Assembly: GCA_040877625.1 (NCBI GenBank)
Contig: JBBDNK010000033.1
Coordinates: 124,001 to 188,000, forward strand
Length of the DNA stretch: 64,000 bases
Direction: 5' to 3'
From: Methylonatrum sp040877625
GTDB lineage: Bacteria > Pseudomonadota > Gammaproteobacteria > Nitrococcales > Aquisalimonadaceae
The notes below the pieces were generated by a model, which did no database searches, was not told the DNA's origin, and worked only from the letters and a program-made list of their open reading frames with translations. This document shows, piece by piece, positions 7,689-16,811 of the stretch (position 1 is its first letter; every line of letters starts with the position of its first letter). A program made the position numbers and the translations under genes.

Positions 7689-9908
7689 TCAGGCCGTGGC
7701 CATGGAACGCAGATTGGTGACAACCGCCTCCAGGGCCTTGTCGAAGAGCATGTTGTCGTCGAGGACAACGAGCCGCTTCTGGCTCAGGGCCTTGGTCATC
7801 TCGTCGCGTCGGCGGTCAGCCAGCTTGAAACCGGCCCGGTTGACGAAAATCAGGCGATCGCCGCCGTTCAGGCGCGCGGAAAGCTTGGCACGAATCGACT
7901 TGCCGCTGTCCTGCACAAACTCGAACCAGGTACCGATGGGGGCCGCGTCGATCTGCTCCCGGAACGGCTTTAGAGCCTCTGGCACCGCCGCCTCCGAGGA
8001 CGTATCTCCCTCCTTCGCCGCGGGCATTGGCCGCTTGTCCGTGGCCGCCGCCGGTGGCGTCTCGGCCGTTGCCGGCCGGCGATCCAGAGGCCGCGACAGC
8101 AGACGGATGTGCTCGCCCTCCAGGTCCTTGAACATGCGGGTCATGTCCACGGGATTGAACATGATCGCGTTCATGCCCGCACGTAAATCGTGGAGCAGAA
8201 CCGGAATCTCGGAGACCAGCCGCTTGCGCTCGTCATGGCTGTTCTTGGGCTCCACGCTCCAGATCAGTTGCTCAACAACGCCCAACTGTGCGCGGTACTG
8301 ATCGCTATCGCTACCTTCCTTCAGCAGGGTAATGAACATCACCTTGGACCAGGCCTGATCCAGCAGCCGATGGACGACATCCGGCAGTTGCCTGCCGCCA
8401 ATCCGCAGACGCAATTCCTCGTCGACCTGCTCCCGCGCACCGTCGACCTTGGCCCTGCCCTCCGCCGCCTGGCGGGTTCGCTCCTCGATCTGACGGGCAC
8501 GCTCACGTTCGTCGCCGAGAAAGCTCTCAAACTCTTCAAGGCTGCGCTGGAACAGGGAGATATCGTCGCTGAATTCGGCCAGTATGTGATTGACGATGCT
8601 TTCGATGCGCCGGTACAGCGGATCACCGCCAGGCTGGCCGCTATCGCTCCAGCTCACGCCCGCCCGAGCCATCTCGTTGACAAGCCGCCGTGCCGGGTGA
8701 CTTGCGCGGCTGAACAACGACGGATCGACCAGCGCAACCTTGAGGATAGGGATCTGCAGCCGTGCCAGCAGCGCCTTGATGCGATCGGGAAGGTTGGTGT
8801 CATTGAGGATATTATCGAACAGCAAGCCGACGATCTCGATGGTACTGTTCTCGACAGGTCCCAGGTGACCACTGCCTCGGCGGGCAAGGCCGGAGCGGAG
8901 CTTGTGGCGGATGTCGGCGAAGGTCAGCAATGCCGGGTCGTCGTCGCTCTCCTCCGGCATCTGCTGCAGACCGGATAGCACGGAAACCACATCGCCAATG
9001 GAAAAAACGGTTGCTCCCTGACCAGGTGCGCCGTCGCCATCCTGTTCCTGGCCCTCCACGGACCACGCCGCCGACCCCCGTTCACGCTCGTCACCGCCGC
9101 CCGTTGTGTTGGCGTCCACTTCGAGGCCCAGCAGTTGCTGCAGTGTCTGCAACAGCCCCTGTGCCTGATTGCGGCTGATCTCCGTACGTGCTTCCTGACG
9201 GCGGCGAATCGCTTCGCCGGAGGGCCGTTTTGCCGCAGGCCGGATTTCGGGCAGGATGCCGGCGTCCACCAGCAGCCGGTTGATTTCCTCATACAGGCCA
9301 CCGAGCTGGCCAACGACATGGCGCTCGAACAGCTTGTAAATCACCAGCCGGGACTTGATATCGGCGTTGAGCACGTCTACCGCCGTTTCAAAGGCGGAGG
9401 CGATCTGGCGGGGATCCACCGGGTTGGAATTCTCGTTATAGATATCGCGGCCGGCCAGACCGTTCAGACGCTGACAGATATGTACGAGCCGCTGGACCTG
9501 GTTGCCGCGCGCCTTGGAGACCATGGTCTCCACGGCAAGGCTCTCTTCGAGTTCGTCGTGGTCGAGCAGAGAGAGTTCCGAATGCCCCGGGGCGCGCGTG
9601 CTTGCCGCGCTCACATGGGCGCTTTCCGGGTCTTCATGGTGTGCCGAGAGGGCCTGCTCGAAACGCCGCTCAATTTCGCGGCGCTTCAGACGGGCTTCGC
9701 GCATGGCATCGAAGTACGCCGTCTGCGCCTCGTTGGAATCCGCCTTCTCGGCCCGATCGAACAGGGCATCGTCGACCTGATCGAGCATATGGCGGAGCAT
9801 CGCGACCAGCCGTCTGTCGGCAAGCTGCCGAAAACGGGCATAGATGGCCGTGCCGGTACGTCCCGAACCCCGACCGTCCAGATACACGACCTTGTCTTCC
9901 TGAGCCAT
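7689..9908 (-). CDS. DUF1631 family protein
   Basis: A large cytoplasmic protein (739 residues from the ATG at 9908; a GTG three codons upstream is an alternative) of the DUF1631 family, widespread in beta- and gammaproteobacteria and sometimes mis-annotated as thymidine phosphorylase. No signal peptide or membrane helix is evident. The sequence is largely helical and rich in Arg, Glu and Gln, with a central charged coiled-coil-like part (EFESFLGDERERARQIEERT). The C-terminal 90 residues (GTWFEFVQDSGKSIRAKL to the end) have a small beta-barrel look reminiscent of PilZ-like domains, but I do not see the RxxxR/DxSxxG c-di-GMP signature. Function unknown. A consensus CRP site in its promoter suggests cAMP control. 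Confidence 0.85.
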   Translation of the reverse strand: MAQEDKVVYLDGRGSGRTGTAIYARFRQLADRRLVAMLRHMLDQVDDALFDRAEKADSNEAQTAYFDAMREARLKRREIERRFEQALSAHHEDPESAHVSAASTRAPGHSELSLLDHDELEESLAVETMVSKARGNQVQRLVHICQRLNGLAGRDIYNENSNPVDPRQIASAFETAVDVLNADIKSRLVIYKLFERHVVGQLGGLYEEINRLLVDAGILPEIRPAAKRPSGEAIRRRQEARTEISRNQAQGLLQTLQQLLGLEVDANTTGGGDERERGSAAWSVEGQEQDGDGAPGQGATVFSIGDVVSVLSGLQQMPEESDDDPALLTFADIRHKLRSGLARRGSGHLGPVENSTIEIVGLLFDNILNDTNLPDRIKALLARLQIPILKVALVDPSLFSRASHPARRLVNEMARAGVSWSDSGQPGGDPLYRRIESIVNHILAEFSDDISLFQRSLEEFESFLGDERERARQIEERTRQAAEGRAKVDGAREQVDEELRLRIGGRQLPDVVHRLLDQAWSKVMFITLLKEGSDSDQYRAQLGVVEQLIWSVEPKNSHDERKRLVSEIPVLLHDLRAGMNAIMFNPVDMTRMFKDLEGEHIRLLSRPLDRRPATAETPPAAATDKRPMPAAKEGDTSSEAAVPEALKPFREQIDAAPIGTWFEFVQDSGKSIRAKLSARLNGGDRLIFVNRAGFKLADRRRDEMTKALSQKRLVVLDDNMLFDKALEAVVTNLRSMATA

Positions 9909-10246
9909 GCCAGACACCGCGTATTTGTGAGTGCAACAAGCCAGCGTACCGGCAATTATTACTTATAATTCAGCCAATCAATCAAACACTGTGATGTGCG
10001 TCACACTTGAAACACTACTCCCTGTCCACAGGCCAGTCCACATTCTCATTGTATGCCTGCACGCGTGCAAACGGCAGTATCCCACGGAACGGCTCGAAAA
10101 CCGACCAATTCCTGGTCAGGATCGACTATACTCGGCGCCCAGGAAGCCCGCAGGGCGGCTGCCTGCCCTATGGTTTTATTGTGACGGCTGCCGGCCAATC
10201 CGGCATCCGCCCGAACCTCGAAATGAATTTGGGGGATTGACAAGAA
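9909..10246. other. Divergent intergenic region between the DUF1631 gene and FBP aldolase
   Basis: No gene is seen in these 338 bp. It holds the CRP site and -10 for the DUF1631 gene, and several candidate sites for the aldolase gene: palindromes 10021-10032 (CCTGT/ACAGG) and 10058-10069 (TGCACGCGTGCA), a 5-bp inverted repeat at 10103-10117, and a TATACT (10127-10132) that could be a -10, with no good -35. Confidence 0.6.
9962..10005 (-). promoter_or_regulatory. CRP-type site and -10 box upstream of the DUF1631 gene
   Basis: Bases 9990-10005 read TGTGA-N6-TCACA, a perfect match to the E. coli CRP half-sites. On the minus strand TATAAG (plus cttata, 9962-9967) is a plausible -10. With a start near 9955 the CRP centre is about 42 bp upstream, the class II activation position, and the -35 hexamer is poor, as expected for CRP dependence. 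A CRP or Vfr homologue is assumed, not seen. Confidence 0.65.
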
Positions 10247-11296
10247 ATGACCGATATCCAGTCGCTGCTCGGAGCAGAAGCGGATTCTCTCCTGAACCAC
10301 ACCTGTGCCGGAATTCCCCGAGAACATCTCCATGTTCCAGGGCCTGATTTCGTGGACAGGGTCGTGGCCGTCAAGGACCGTAAACCCGGCGTCCTGCGCA
10401 GCCTGCAGACCCTGTTCGACACGGGCCGGCTGGCCGGCACCGGTTATCTGTCCATGTTGCCGGTGGACCAGGGTGTCGAACACTCCGCCGGCGCCTCGTT
10501 CGCACCGAATCCGGCGTTCTTCGATCCCGAAAACATCGTGCGGCTGGCCATGGATGGCGGCTGCAATGCCGTGGCCTCCACCCTGGGGGCGCTGAGCTCG
10601 GTGGCACGCCGCTACGCACACCGTATTCCGTTCATCGTGAAGATCAACCACAACGAACTGCTGACCTACCCGGAAATCTACGACCAGACGCTGTTCGCGT
10701 CCGTCGATCAGGCGTTCGACATGGGTGCCGTGGCCGTTGGCGCCACCATCTATTACGGCACCCCTGAATCCCGTCGGCAGATCCAGGAGATCAGCGAGGC
10801 CTTCGCTCACGCGCATGATCTGGGCATGGCCACGGTGCTCTGGGCCTATCTGCGCAACAGCGGCTTCAAGAAGGACGGCACGGATTATCACGTCGCTGCC
10901 GATCTTTCCGGCCAGGCCAATCACCTCGCGGCTACCATCAATGCCGACATCGTCAAGCAGAAGATGGCCGAGAACAACGGCGGCTATACGGCGGTCGGTT
11001 TCGGCAAGACCCATCGCAAGGTCTATGGCGAGCTTTGCACCGATCACCCGGTGGACCTGGTCCGCTACCAGGTGGCCAACTGCTACATGGGCCGCGCTGG
11101 CCTGATCAATTCCGGCGGCGGATCAGGCGACAACGATCTGCAGCAGGCAGTACGTACCGCCGTCATCAACAAGCGTGCCGGCGGCATGGGCCTGATTTCC
11201 GGGCGCAAGGCGTTCCAGAAGCCGATGACGGAAGGCGTCGAACTGCTGCACGCGATTCAGGACGTCTACCTGGACAAATCGATTACCATCGCCTGA
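10247..11296 (+). CDS. fbaB: Class I fructose-bisphosphate aldolase (FbaB/DhnA type)
   Basis: Cleaves fructose 1,6-bisphosphate into glyceraldehyde 3-phosphate and dihydroxyacetone phosphate through a Schiff-base lysine, in glycolysis/gluconeogenesis. The product is 349 residues, matching E. coli FbaB, and belongs to the archaeal-type DeoC/LacD aldolase family rather than the class II metal enzyme. Family segments include LPVDQGVEHSAGASFAPN, PFIVKINHNE, AVGATIYYGT and NSGGGSGDNDL. The ATG at 10247 is preceded by GGGGGA about 10 bases upstream. It is monocistronic, with a hairpin downstream at 11330-11359. Confidence 0.95.
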   Translation: MTDIQSLLGAEADSLLNHTCAGIPREHLHVPGPDFVDRVVAVKDRKPGVLRSLQTLFDTGRLAGTGYLSMLPVDQGVEHSAGASFAPNPAFFDPENIVRLAMDGGCNAVASTLGALSSVARRYAHRIPFIVKINHNELLTYPEIYDQTLFASVDQAFDMGAVAVGATIYYGTPESRRQIQEISEAFAHAHDLGMATVLWAYLRNSGFKKDGTDYHVAADLSGQANHLAATINADIVKQKMAENNGGYTAVGFGKTHRKVYGELCTDHPVDLVRYQVANCYMGRAGLINSGGGSGDNDLQQAVRTAVINKRAGGMGLISGRKAFQKPMTEGVELLHAIQDVYLDKSITIA

Positions 11297-11329
11297 GCCA
11301 GGGAGACACTGGTTTATTCCCATGGGGCT

Positions 11330-11377
11330 CTGCGGGCCGCCGAAACCGGTGGCCCGCAGTGCCGGCCGAAATTGTTT
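11330..11377 (+). terminator. Likely terminator after FBP aldolase
   Basis: Perfect 9-bp arms 11330-11338 and 11351-11359 enclose a further CCG/CGG pairing. A TTTTT run follows at 11373-11377, about 14 bases past the stem, so this is not a textbook intrinsic terminator but is correctly placed between the aldolase and the mrp promoter. Confidence 0.5.
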
Positions 11378-11392
11378 TTCGCACGCCGCCCC

Positions 11393-11732
11393 TATAATAA
11401 GAGTATCCCTCCTCCAATCGCGATTTTTCCTGAAAAAACGCCAGCTTCCCGATGCCTGGATCCTTGCCTTGGCGGGGTGGGTTCCGGTATCTTTCTCGGC
11501 CTTAGGAGCCGCTGACTGATTAGCCGGGTAACAGCTTGGGCACCGGACATGAAAGCAAGGGTTGGCGATCCATCACCGGCCGGAATGGGCACCTCCGCGA
11601 CCAGCCGGATTACGCGCACATTGCATGGCCGTCGGGCAGAGCGACTGCCGCCGGATAGGGCACTGTTCATTTTTACGGGCTGATCGCCGGCGTCGGCAGC
11701 CCCGGTTTCCAAAACGAAGGTTTCCACAGACC
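11393..11732 (+). promoter_or_regulatory. mrp promoter and long structured 5' leader
   Basis: A perfect TATAAT (11393-11398) with a weak ATTGTT-like -35 about 16 bp upstream would start a leader of about 330 bases before mrpA, and I see no gene in it. Foldable parts: CCGGC (11576-11580) with GCCGG (11604-11608); GGCAG (11635-11639) with CTGCC (11645-11649), flanked by CCG/CGG; and GGGCT (11677-11681) with AGCCC (11698-11702) enclosing GCC/GGC, ending 30 bases before the start codon. The length and structure suggest regulation in the RNA. A cation-sensing riboswitch is one possibility; the class is not identified. Confidence 0.45.
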
Positions 11733-14039
11733 ATGCTCATCGCTGTCTTATCCGGATTCCTGCTCGCTGCACTCTCCCCCTGGTTGGCTCGCAGCCTTGG
11801 AGACAACGCAGGCTGGGTGCTGGCGCTATTGCCGGCGAGCCTGTTCGTCTATTTCCTGGGCTATGTACCAGTGGTCATGGACGGCAGCGCGGAGGTCATC
11901 CATTACAGCTGGATTCCCGGCCTGGATATCAGCCTGTCATTCCTGGTCGACGGCCTCAGCCTGATGTTCGCGCTGCTGATCAGCGGTATCGGCACATTCA
12001 TCATCATCTATACCGGCGGCTACCTGCATGGCGACGCCTACCTGCCGCGGTTTTACGCCATCATGTTCGGCTTCATGGCGTCCATGATCGGCCTGGTGCT
12101 GTCGAACAACCTGATCAGCCTGTTCGTGTTCTGGGAACTCACCAGCATCACGTCCTACCTGCTGATCGGCTACAACCACGAGGACAAGAACGCGCGCTGG
12201 TGTGCGCTGCAGGGCCTGTTGGTCACCGTGGCGGGCGGTCTTGCGCTGATGGCCGGCCTGGTCATGATCGGCACGATCAGCGGCAGCTTCGAACTTTCGG
12301 AGGTTCTGGCCGGCGAAGACGTGCTGCGCGATTCCCCGCTCTATGTGGCGATCGTCATCCTGGTACTCGCCGGCTGCTTCACCAAATCGGCCCAGGTACC
12401 GTTTCATTTCTGGTTGCCCAATGCCATGGCCGCGCCGACGCCGGTGTCCGCCTTTCTGCATTCCGCAACCATGGTCAAGGCGGGCATCTACCTGATGGCC
12501 CGCCTCAACCCCAGCCTCGGCGGCACCGAACTCTGGCTTTATACCCTGGCGCTGGTCGGCGCCGTCACCATGTTCACGGGCTCCTTCATGGCCCTGCGCA
12601 GCCGCGGCGTGAAGCAGGTGCTGGCCTATTCCACGGTGATGGCCCTGGGCACCCTGACCATGCTCATCGGCATCGGCACGGAAGCGGCAATCCTTGCGGC
12701 GATGGCCTTTCTGCTGGCCCACGCCCTCTACAAGGCCGCGCTGTTCATGCTGGCCGGTGCCCTCGATCACGAAACCGGCACCAAGGACATCACCAGAATG
12801 GGCGGCCTGCGCAAGGCGATGCCCATTACCTTCATTGCCGCCGCCGTCGCCGCGCTGTCACTTTCCGGCTTGCCGCCGCTGTTTGGATTCATTGCCAAGG
12901 AACTGATGTTCGAGGCGACGTTGTCCGCACCGCTGGTCGGCACCGTCACGACTTCCCTGGCGCTGGCGTCATCCACCATGATCGTGACCATCGCCGCCGT
13001 ATTCGCGCTGCGTCCCTTTATCGGCGCGTTCAAGGAAACACCAAGGAAACCTCATGAAGCGCCGCTGTCCATGCTCATCGGGCCGGTGGTGCTCGCGTCG
13101 CTGGGTCTGCTGTTCGGATTGATGGGCTTTATCCCTACCGCGGCGATGATCCATGGCGCGGTGGCCTCTGTCCACGGCAGCCCGGTCGCGTTCGAACTGT
13201 CTCTCTGGCACGGCCTGAACTGGCCACTGGCGCTCAGTGCAACAGCGGTCATTGCCGGCGTTGTGCTGTTCCGGATGTGGGACACGGTGCTGTCCGCATT
13301 TGATCGGATGACCTTCATCGACCGCTTCGGGCCGGAGCGAGGTTATGAATACGTGATGAAGGCACTGACCTGGATCGCGGACTGGCAGACCGGCGTGCTG
13401 CAGAACGGCTATCTGCGTAATTACCTGATGACCATCGTGCTATCGACGGTCGCCATTACGGGTTGGACTTTTTTCGTACATACCAACAGCACTGTCGCCC
13501 TCGGCGAACTGGACTTCACCTTTTACTTTTACGAACTGGCCATCGCCGCGCTGGTCATCCTGGGCGCCGTGGCGGCATCGCTGGCCCGCTCGCGACTGGG
13601 CGCGGTGGCCACGTTGGGCATGGTGGGCTTCGGCGTATCACTGATCTACGTGCTGTTCAGCGCACCGGACCTGGGTATCACCCAGATCATGGTCGAGACA
13701 CTGACCGTCATTCTGCTGGTGCTGGTGCTGTATCGACTACCCGGCTTTCTGGTCTACTCAAGCCCGGCTGCGCGCATCCGTGATGCGGCGGTGGCATTGT
13801 CATTGGGCGGGCTGATTACGCTACTGGTTCTGGCAGTGAGCGGTGTGATGGTCAGCGACCCCATTTCCGATCAGATGGTGGCCTGGAGTGTTCCGGAAGG
13901 GCATGGCCGAAACATCGTCAACGTGATTCTGGTGGATTTCCGGGCACTCGACACCCTGGGTGAGATCTTTGTCGTGGGGTTGGCCGCCATTGGTGTTTAC
14001 GCAATGATCCGGCTGCGCGCGGAGGACAAGGCGAAATGA
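11733..14039 (+). CDS. mrpA: Mrp/Mnh Na+/H+ antiporter subunit A
   Basis: Largest subunit of the seven-protein Mrp cation/proton antiporter, which expels Na+ and supports growth in salt or at high pH. From the ATG at 11733 the protein has 768 residues, the usual MrpA length; the longer open frame from 11562 adds residues unlike the family. The first about 500 residues are a ND5/NuoL-like proton channel (LISLFVFWELTSITSYLLIG, SAQVPFHFWLPNAMAAPTPVSAFLHSATMVKAG). The C-terminal part is the MrpA-specific NuoJ-like module (APDLGITQIMVETLTVILL). It overlaps mrpB by 4 bp. Confidence 0.97.
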   Translation: MLIAVLSGFLLAALSPWLARSLGDNAGWVLALLPASLFVYFLGYVPVVMDGSAEVIHYSWIPGLDISLSFLVDGLSLMFALLISGIGTFIIIYTGGYLHGDAYLPRFYAIMFGFMASMIGLVLSNNLISLFVFWELTSITSYLLIGYNHEDKNARWCALQGLLVTVAGGLALMAGLVMIGTISGSFELSEVLAGEDVLRDSPLYVAIVILVLAGCFTKSAQVPFHFWLPNAMAAPTPVSAFLHSATMVKAGIYLMARLNPSLGGTELWLYTLALVGAVTMFTGSFMALRSRGVKQVLAYSTVMALGTLTMLIGIGTEAAILAAMAFLLAHALYKAALFMLAGALDHETGTKDITRMGGLRKAMPITFIAAAVAALSLSGLPPLFGFIAKELMFEATLSAPLVGTVTTSLALASSTMIVTIAAVFALRPFIGAFKETPRKPHEAPLSMLIGPVVLASLGLLFGLMGFIPTAAMIHGAVASVHGSPVAFELSLWHGLNWPLALSATAVIAGVVLFRMWDTVLSAFDRMTFIDRFGPERGYEYVMKALTWIADWQTGVLQNGYLRNYLMTIVLSTVAITGWTFFVHTNSTVALGELDFTFYFYELAIAALVILGAVAASLARSRLGAVATLGMVGFGVSLIYVLFSAPDLGITQIMVETLTVILLVLVLYRLPGFLVYSSPAARIRDAAVALSLGGLITLLVLAVSGVMVSDPISDQMVAWSVPEGHGRNIVNVILVDFRALDTLGEIFVVGLAAIGVYAMIRLRAEDKAK

Positions 14040-14464
14040 AACCCATGGGCTCTCTGATACTTCGTACCGCATCGCGGTTTCTGCTGCCGCTATTGCTGCT
14101 GTTCTCGGTCTTCATGCTGATTCGGGGCCACAACGAGCCGGGAGGCGGATTCATCGCCGGACTCATTGCCGCTACCGGTTTCGCACTCTACCTGTTCGCT
14201 TTCGATGCCGCGCGGACCCGTCACCTGATGTGGGCGGATCCACAACTGCTGCTCGGGCTCGGTTTACTGGCGGCCACCGCCAGCGGCCTGCCCGCCATTT
14301 TCTTCGGGGAACCCTTCTTTACCGCCCTGTGGTGGCCGATCGAAGTTGCCGGCCTGGGCGAAATAAAACTCTCCACGCCGTTGATGTTCGACATTGGCGT
14401 TTATCTGGTGGTTCTGGGCTCGGTGATGACCATCGTCCTGGCACTGGCCGAAGCGGAGGAATGA
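14036..14464 (+). CDS. mrpB: Mrp/Mnh Na+/H+ antiporter subunit B
   Basis: Small membrane subunit of 142 residues with four predicted helices. The MnhB family block RGHNEPGGGFIAGLIAATG lies near residues 29-47. The ATG overlaps the end of mrpA by 4 bp, indicating translational coupling. It is required for assembly of the Mrp complex; it has no known catalytic residues of its own. Confidence 0.96.
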   Translation: MKPMGSLILRTASRFLLPLLLLFSVFMLIRGHNEPGGGFIAGLIAATGFALYLFAFDAARTRHLMWADPQLLLGLGLLAATASGLPAIFFGEPFFTALWWPIEVAGLGEIKLSTPLMFDIGVYLVVLGSVMTIVLALAEAEE

Positions 14465-14465
14465 C

Positions 14466-14813
14466 GTGGAACCAGTAATGGCTGTTGTCGTGGGGGCGCT
14501 GTTTTCCGCCTCCATCTATATGATGTTGCGGCGTTCAATCGTCAAGCTTGTGATCGGGCTGATGCTGCTCAGCAACGCGGCAAACCTGCTGATCTTTACC
14601 ATGGGGGGCCTGACCCGCGGCCTGCCGCCATTGGTCCCGGAAGGGATGAATCTGCCCGCCGGCGGCTCGGCCGACCCTCTCCCCCAGGCGCTGGTGCTGA
14701 CCGCGATAGTGATCGGCTTCGGCGTGCTCGCCTTCGCGGTGGTCCTGATTCACCGTGCCTACGAGGTTGTCGGTGAAGACGATCTGGACGAAATGCGGAG
14801 TACCGATACGTGA
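14466..14813 (+). CDS. mrpC: Mrp/Mnh Na+/H+ antiporter subunit C
   Basis: NuoK-like subunit of 115 residues with three helices. The VIGLMLLSNAANLLIFT segment holds the central helix typical of MnhC, and the segment with DPLPQALVLTAIVIGFG follows. The start is GTG, 1 bp after the mrpB stop; a downstream ATG four codons in is an alternative. It is part of the coupled mrpA-G operon. Confidence 0.96.
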   Translation: MEPVMAVVVGALFSASIYMMLRRSIVKLVIGLMLLSNAANLLIFTMGGLTRGLPPLVPEGMNLPAGGSADPLPQALVLTAIVIGFGVLAFAVVLIHRAYEVVGEDDLDEMRSTDT

Positions 14814-16330
14814 ATCCGGAGGTCGCCCTACCCATTCTGATCCCGTTCATCGCCGGATCAGTGTCCCTGGTCTTCTACAAATCCAACGCCGCCCAGCGCT
14901 GGATTGGCGTGCTCGGAACCGGTGCCCTGCTGATCGCGAGCCTGGTACTGCTCTACAACACCTCGACCCAGGGCATTCTGGTCATGGAGATGGGCAACTG
15001 GCCGGCGCCCTTCGGCATTGTGCTGGTGTCGGATCTGCTGGGTGCCATCATGACCGTGCTCGCCGGGATCATGGGTTTTTCGGTGGCCGTCTATTCCCTG
15101 CCCAGCATCAGCAGTGATCATGAGAAATTCGGCTATTATCCGCTCACGCATCTGCTGCTTGCGGGTGTTTGCGGCGCGTTTCTCACCGGCGACGTATTCA
15201 ATCTGTACGTGTGGGTCGAAGTACTTCTGGTGGCGTCCTTTGCCCTGCTCATCCTGGGTGGCGAACGCGGCCAGATGGAAGGTGCCGTCAAGTACGTCAC
15301 GCTGAATCTGCTGTCATCCATGCTGCTGCTTGTCGCCGTGGGTCTGACCTACGGTCTGACCGGCACTCTGAACATGGCGGACCTGGCGGTAAAACTGCCG
15401 CTGGTTGAACAGCAGGGCCTGGTGACCGTGGTGGCAATGCTCTACCTGGTCTCATTCGGTATCAAGGCAGCCGCCTTTCCGCTGTTCTTCTGGTTGCCGG
15501 CCGCCTACCACACGCCGCCGGTGGCTGTTTCCGCACTGTTTGCCGGGCTATTGACCAAGGTGGGCGTCTATGCCCTGTACCGATTTTTCACCCTGCTGTT
15601 CAACCACGACGTGGGCTACACGCATGAACTGCTGCTGTGGATCGCCGGCTTCACCATGATCACCGGTGTGCTGGGCGCGGCGGCTCAGTATGAGATCCGC
15701 CGCATCCTGTCCTTTCACATCGTCAGCCAGATCGGCTACATGATCATGGGCCTGGCGCTGTTCACGCCGCTGGCCCTGGTAGGCGGCGTGTTTTACATCA
15801 TGCATCACATCATTGTGAAGGCGAATCTGTTCCTTGTCGGCGGCGTCGTCTACTTCCTCAGGGGCAGCTACGAACTCAAACAGATCGGTGGCCTGTGGCG
15901 GACGCACCCATGGCTCGGTCTGCTCTTCCTGGTGCCGGCCCTGTCACTGGCGGGTGTTCCGCCGCTGTCGGGGTTCTTCGGCAAGTACATCATCATTCGA
16001 GCAGGCGTTGAGGCTCAAAGCTGGGGCATTGTGGCGGTGGCTCTTGTCGTCGGCCTGCTCACCCTGTATTCCATGATAAAGATCTGGGCGGAGGCTTTCT
16101 GGAAGGCACAGCCCGAGGCCACGGCGAAACGCGCCGATGAGTTCGAGCGGACGCTGTCCCAGGCTTCACTGACGCTCATGGTGTTGCCCATCATCGGCCT
16201 GGCCGCCATTACCGTCTTTATCGGCCTGGGTGCGCAACCGATCTATGAGATCGCCAACGCCGCGGCGGGACAGCTGCTGGACTCGTCGGACTATATTGAA
16301 GCAGTGCTGGACCAGAGGGTGCACAAATGA
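14810..16330 (+). CDS. mrpD: Mrp/Mnh Na+/H+ antiporter subunit D
   Basis: NuoM/NuoN-like proton-channel subunit of 506 residues, about 14 helices. Recognised blocks: FNLYVWVEVLLVASFALLIL with the key Glu of the channel; KAAAFPLFFWLPAAYHTPPVAVSALFAGLLTKVGVYA; and the conserved Lys and His of the membrane arm (HHIIVKANLFL). The GTG start overlaps the mrpC stop (GTGA). Together with MrpA it forms the antiporter core. Confidence 0.97.
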   Translation: MNPEVALPILIPFIAGSVSLVFYKSNAAQRWIGVLGTGALLIASLVLLYNTSTQGILVMEMGNWPAPFGIVLVSDLLGAIMTVLAGIMGFSVAVYSLPSISSDHEKFGYYPLTHLLLAGVCGAFLTGDVFNLYVWVEVLLVASFALLILGGERGQMEGAVKYVTLNLLSSMLLLVAVGLTYGLTGTLNMADLAVKLPLVEQQGLVTVVAMLYLVSFGIKAAAFPLFFWLPAAYHTPPVAVSALFAGLLTKVGVYALYRFFTLLFNHDVGYTHELLLWIAGFTMITGVLGAAAQYEIRRILSFHIVSQIGYMIMGLALFTPLALVGGVFYIMHHIIVKANLFLVGGVVYFLRGSYELKQIGGLWRTHPWLGLLFLVPALSLAGVPPLSGFFGKYIIIRAGVEAQSWGIVAVALVVGLLTLYSMIKIWAEAFWKAQPEATAKRADEFERTLSQASLTLMVLPIIGLAAITVFIGLGAQPIYEIANAAAGQLLDSSDYIEAVLDQRVHK

Positions 16331-16800
16331 CGCTGTTCGTCTGGAACATCCTTCTTGCCCTGGCCTGGCTCATGCTGACCGGTAACTTTTCCGGCAGCAG
16401 CATGATCACGGGGTTTGTGTTCGGCTATTTCGTGCTGTTGATCATTACCCGCGGTACCGGACCGCAGCTCACCTACGTGGACAAGCTGCCGCAGATCATT
16501 GGCTTCACGCTCTTCTATATAGGGGAGCTGATCAAATCCAACATCCGCGTGGCATACGAAGTGCTGACGCCCACGCATTCCATGAAACCCGGTGTCATCG
16601 GCCTGGAACTGGATGCGAAAAGCGACGCCGCCATTACCATTCTGGCCAACCTGATCACCATGACGCCGGGTACGCTGAGCCTGGATGTATCCAATGACCG
16701 CCGAATGCTGTTCATCCATGCCATGTACATTGACGATGAAGCGCAACTTCGTCGTGATCTCAAGGACCTGGAACGCCGGGTGCTTGAACTTCTGAGTTGA
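16327..16800 (+). CDS. mrpE: Mrp/Mnh Na+/H+ antiporter subunit E
   Basis: 157-residue MnhE family subunit: two or three N-terminal helices followed by a small cytoplasmic domain. Family markers are FYIGELIKSNIRVAYEVLTP and LANLITMTPGTLSLDVSNDR. The ATG overlaps the mrpD stop by 4 bp. Confidence 0.96.
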   Translation: MTLFVWNILLALAWLMLTGNFSGSSMITGFVFGYFVLLIITRGTGPQLTYVDKLPQIIGFTLFYIGELIKSNIRVAYEVLTPTHSMKPGVIGLELDAKSDAAITILANLITMTPGTLSLDVSNDRRMLFIHAMYIDDEAQLRRDLKDLERRVLELLS

Positions 16801-16811
16801 GGGGGCTGACC

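Noticed and set aside
10046..11047. Minus-strand open frame of 333 codons opposite the aldolase gene
   Set aside because: The plus strand encodes a clear class I aldolase over the same bases.
11392..11806. Short minus-strand open frames in the mrp leader
   Set aside because: No similarity or start signals; they overlap the promoter and the structured leader.
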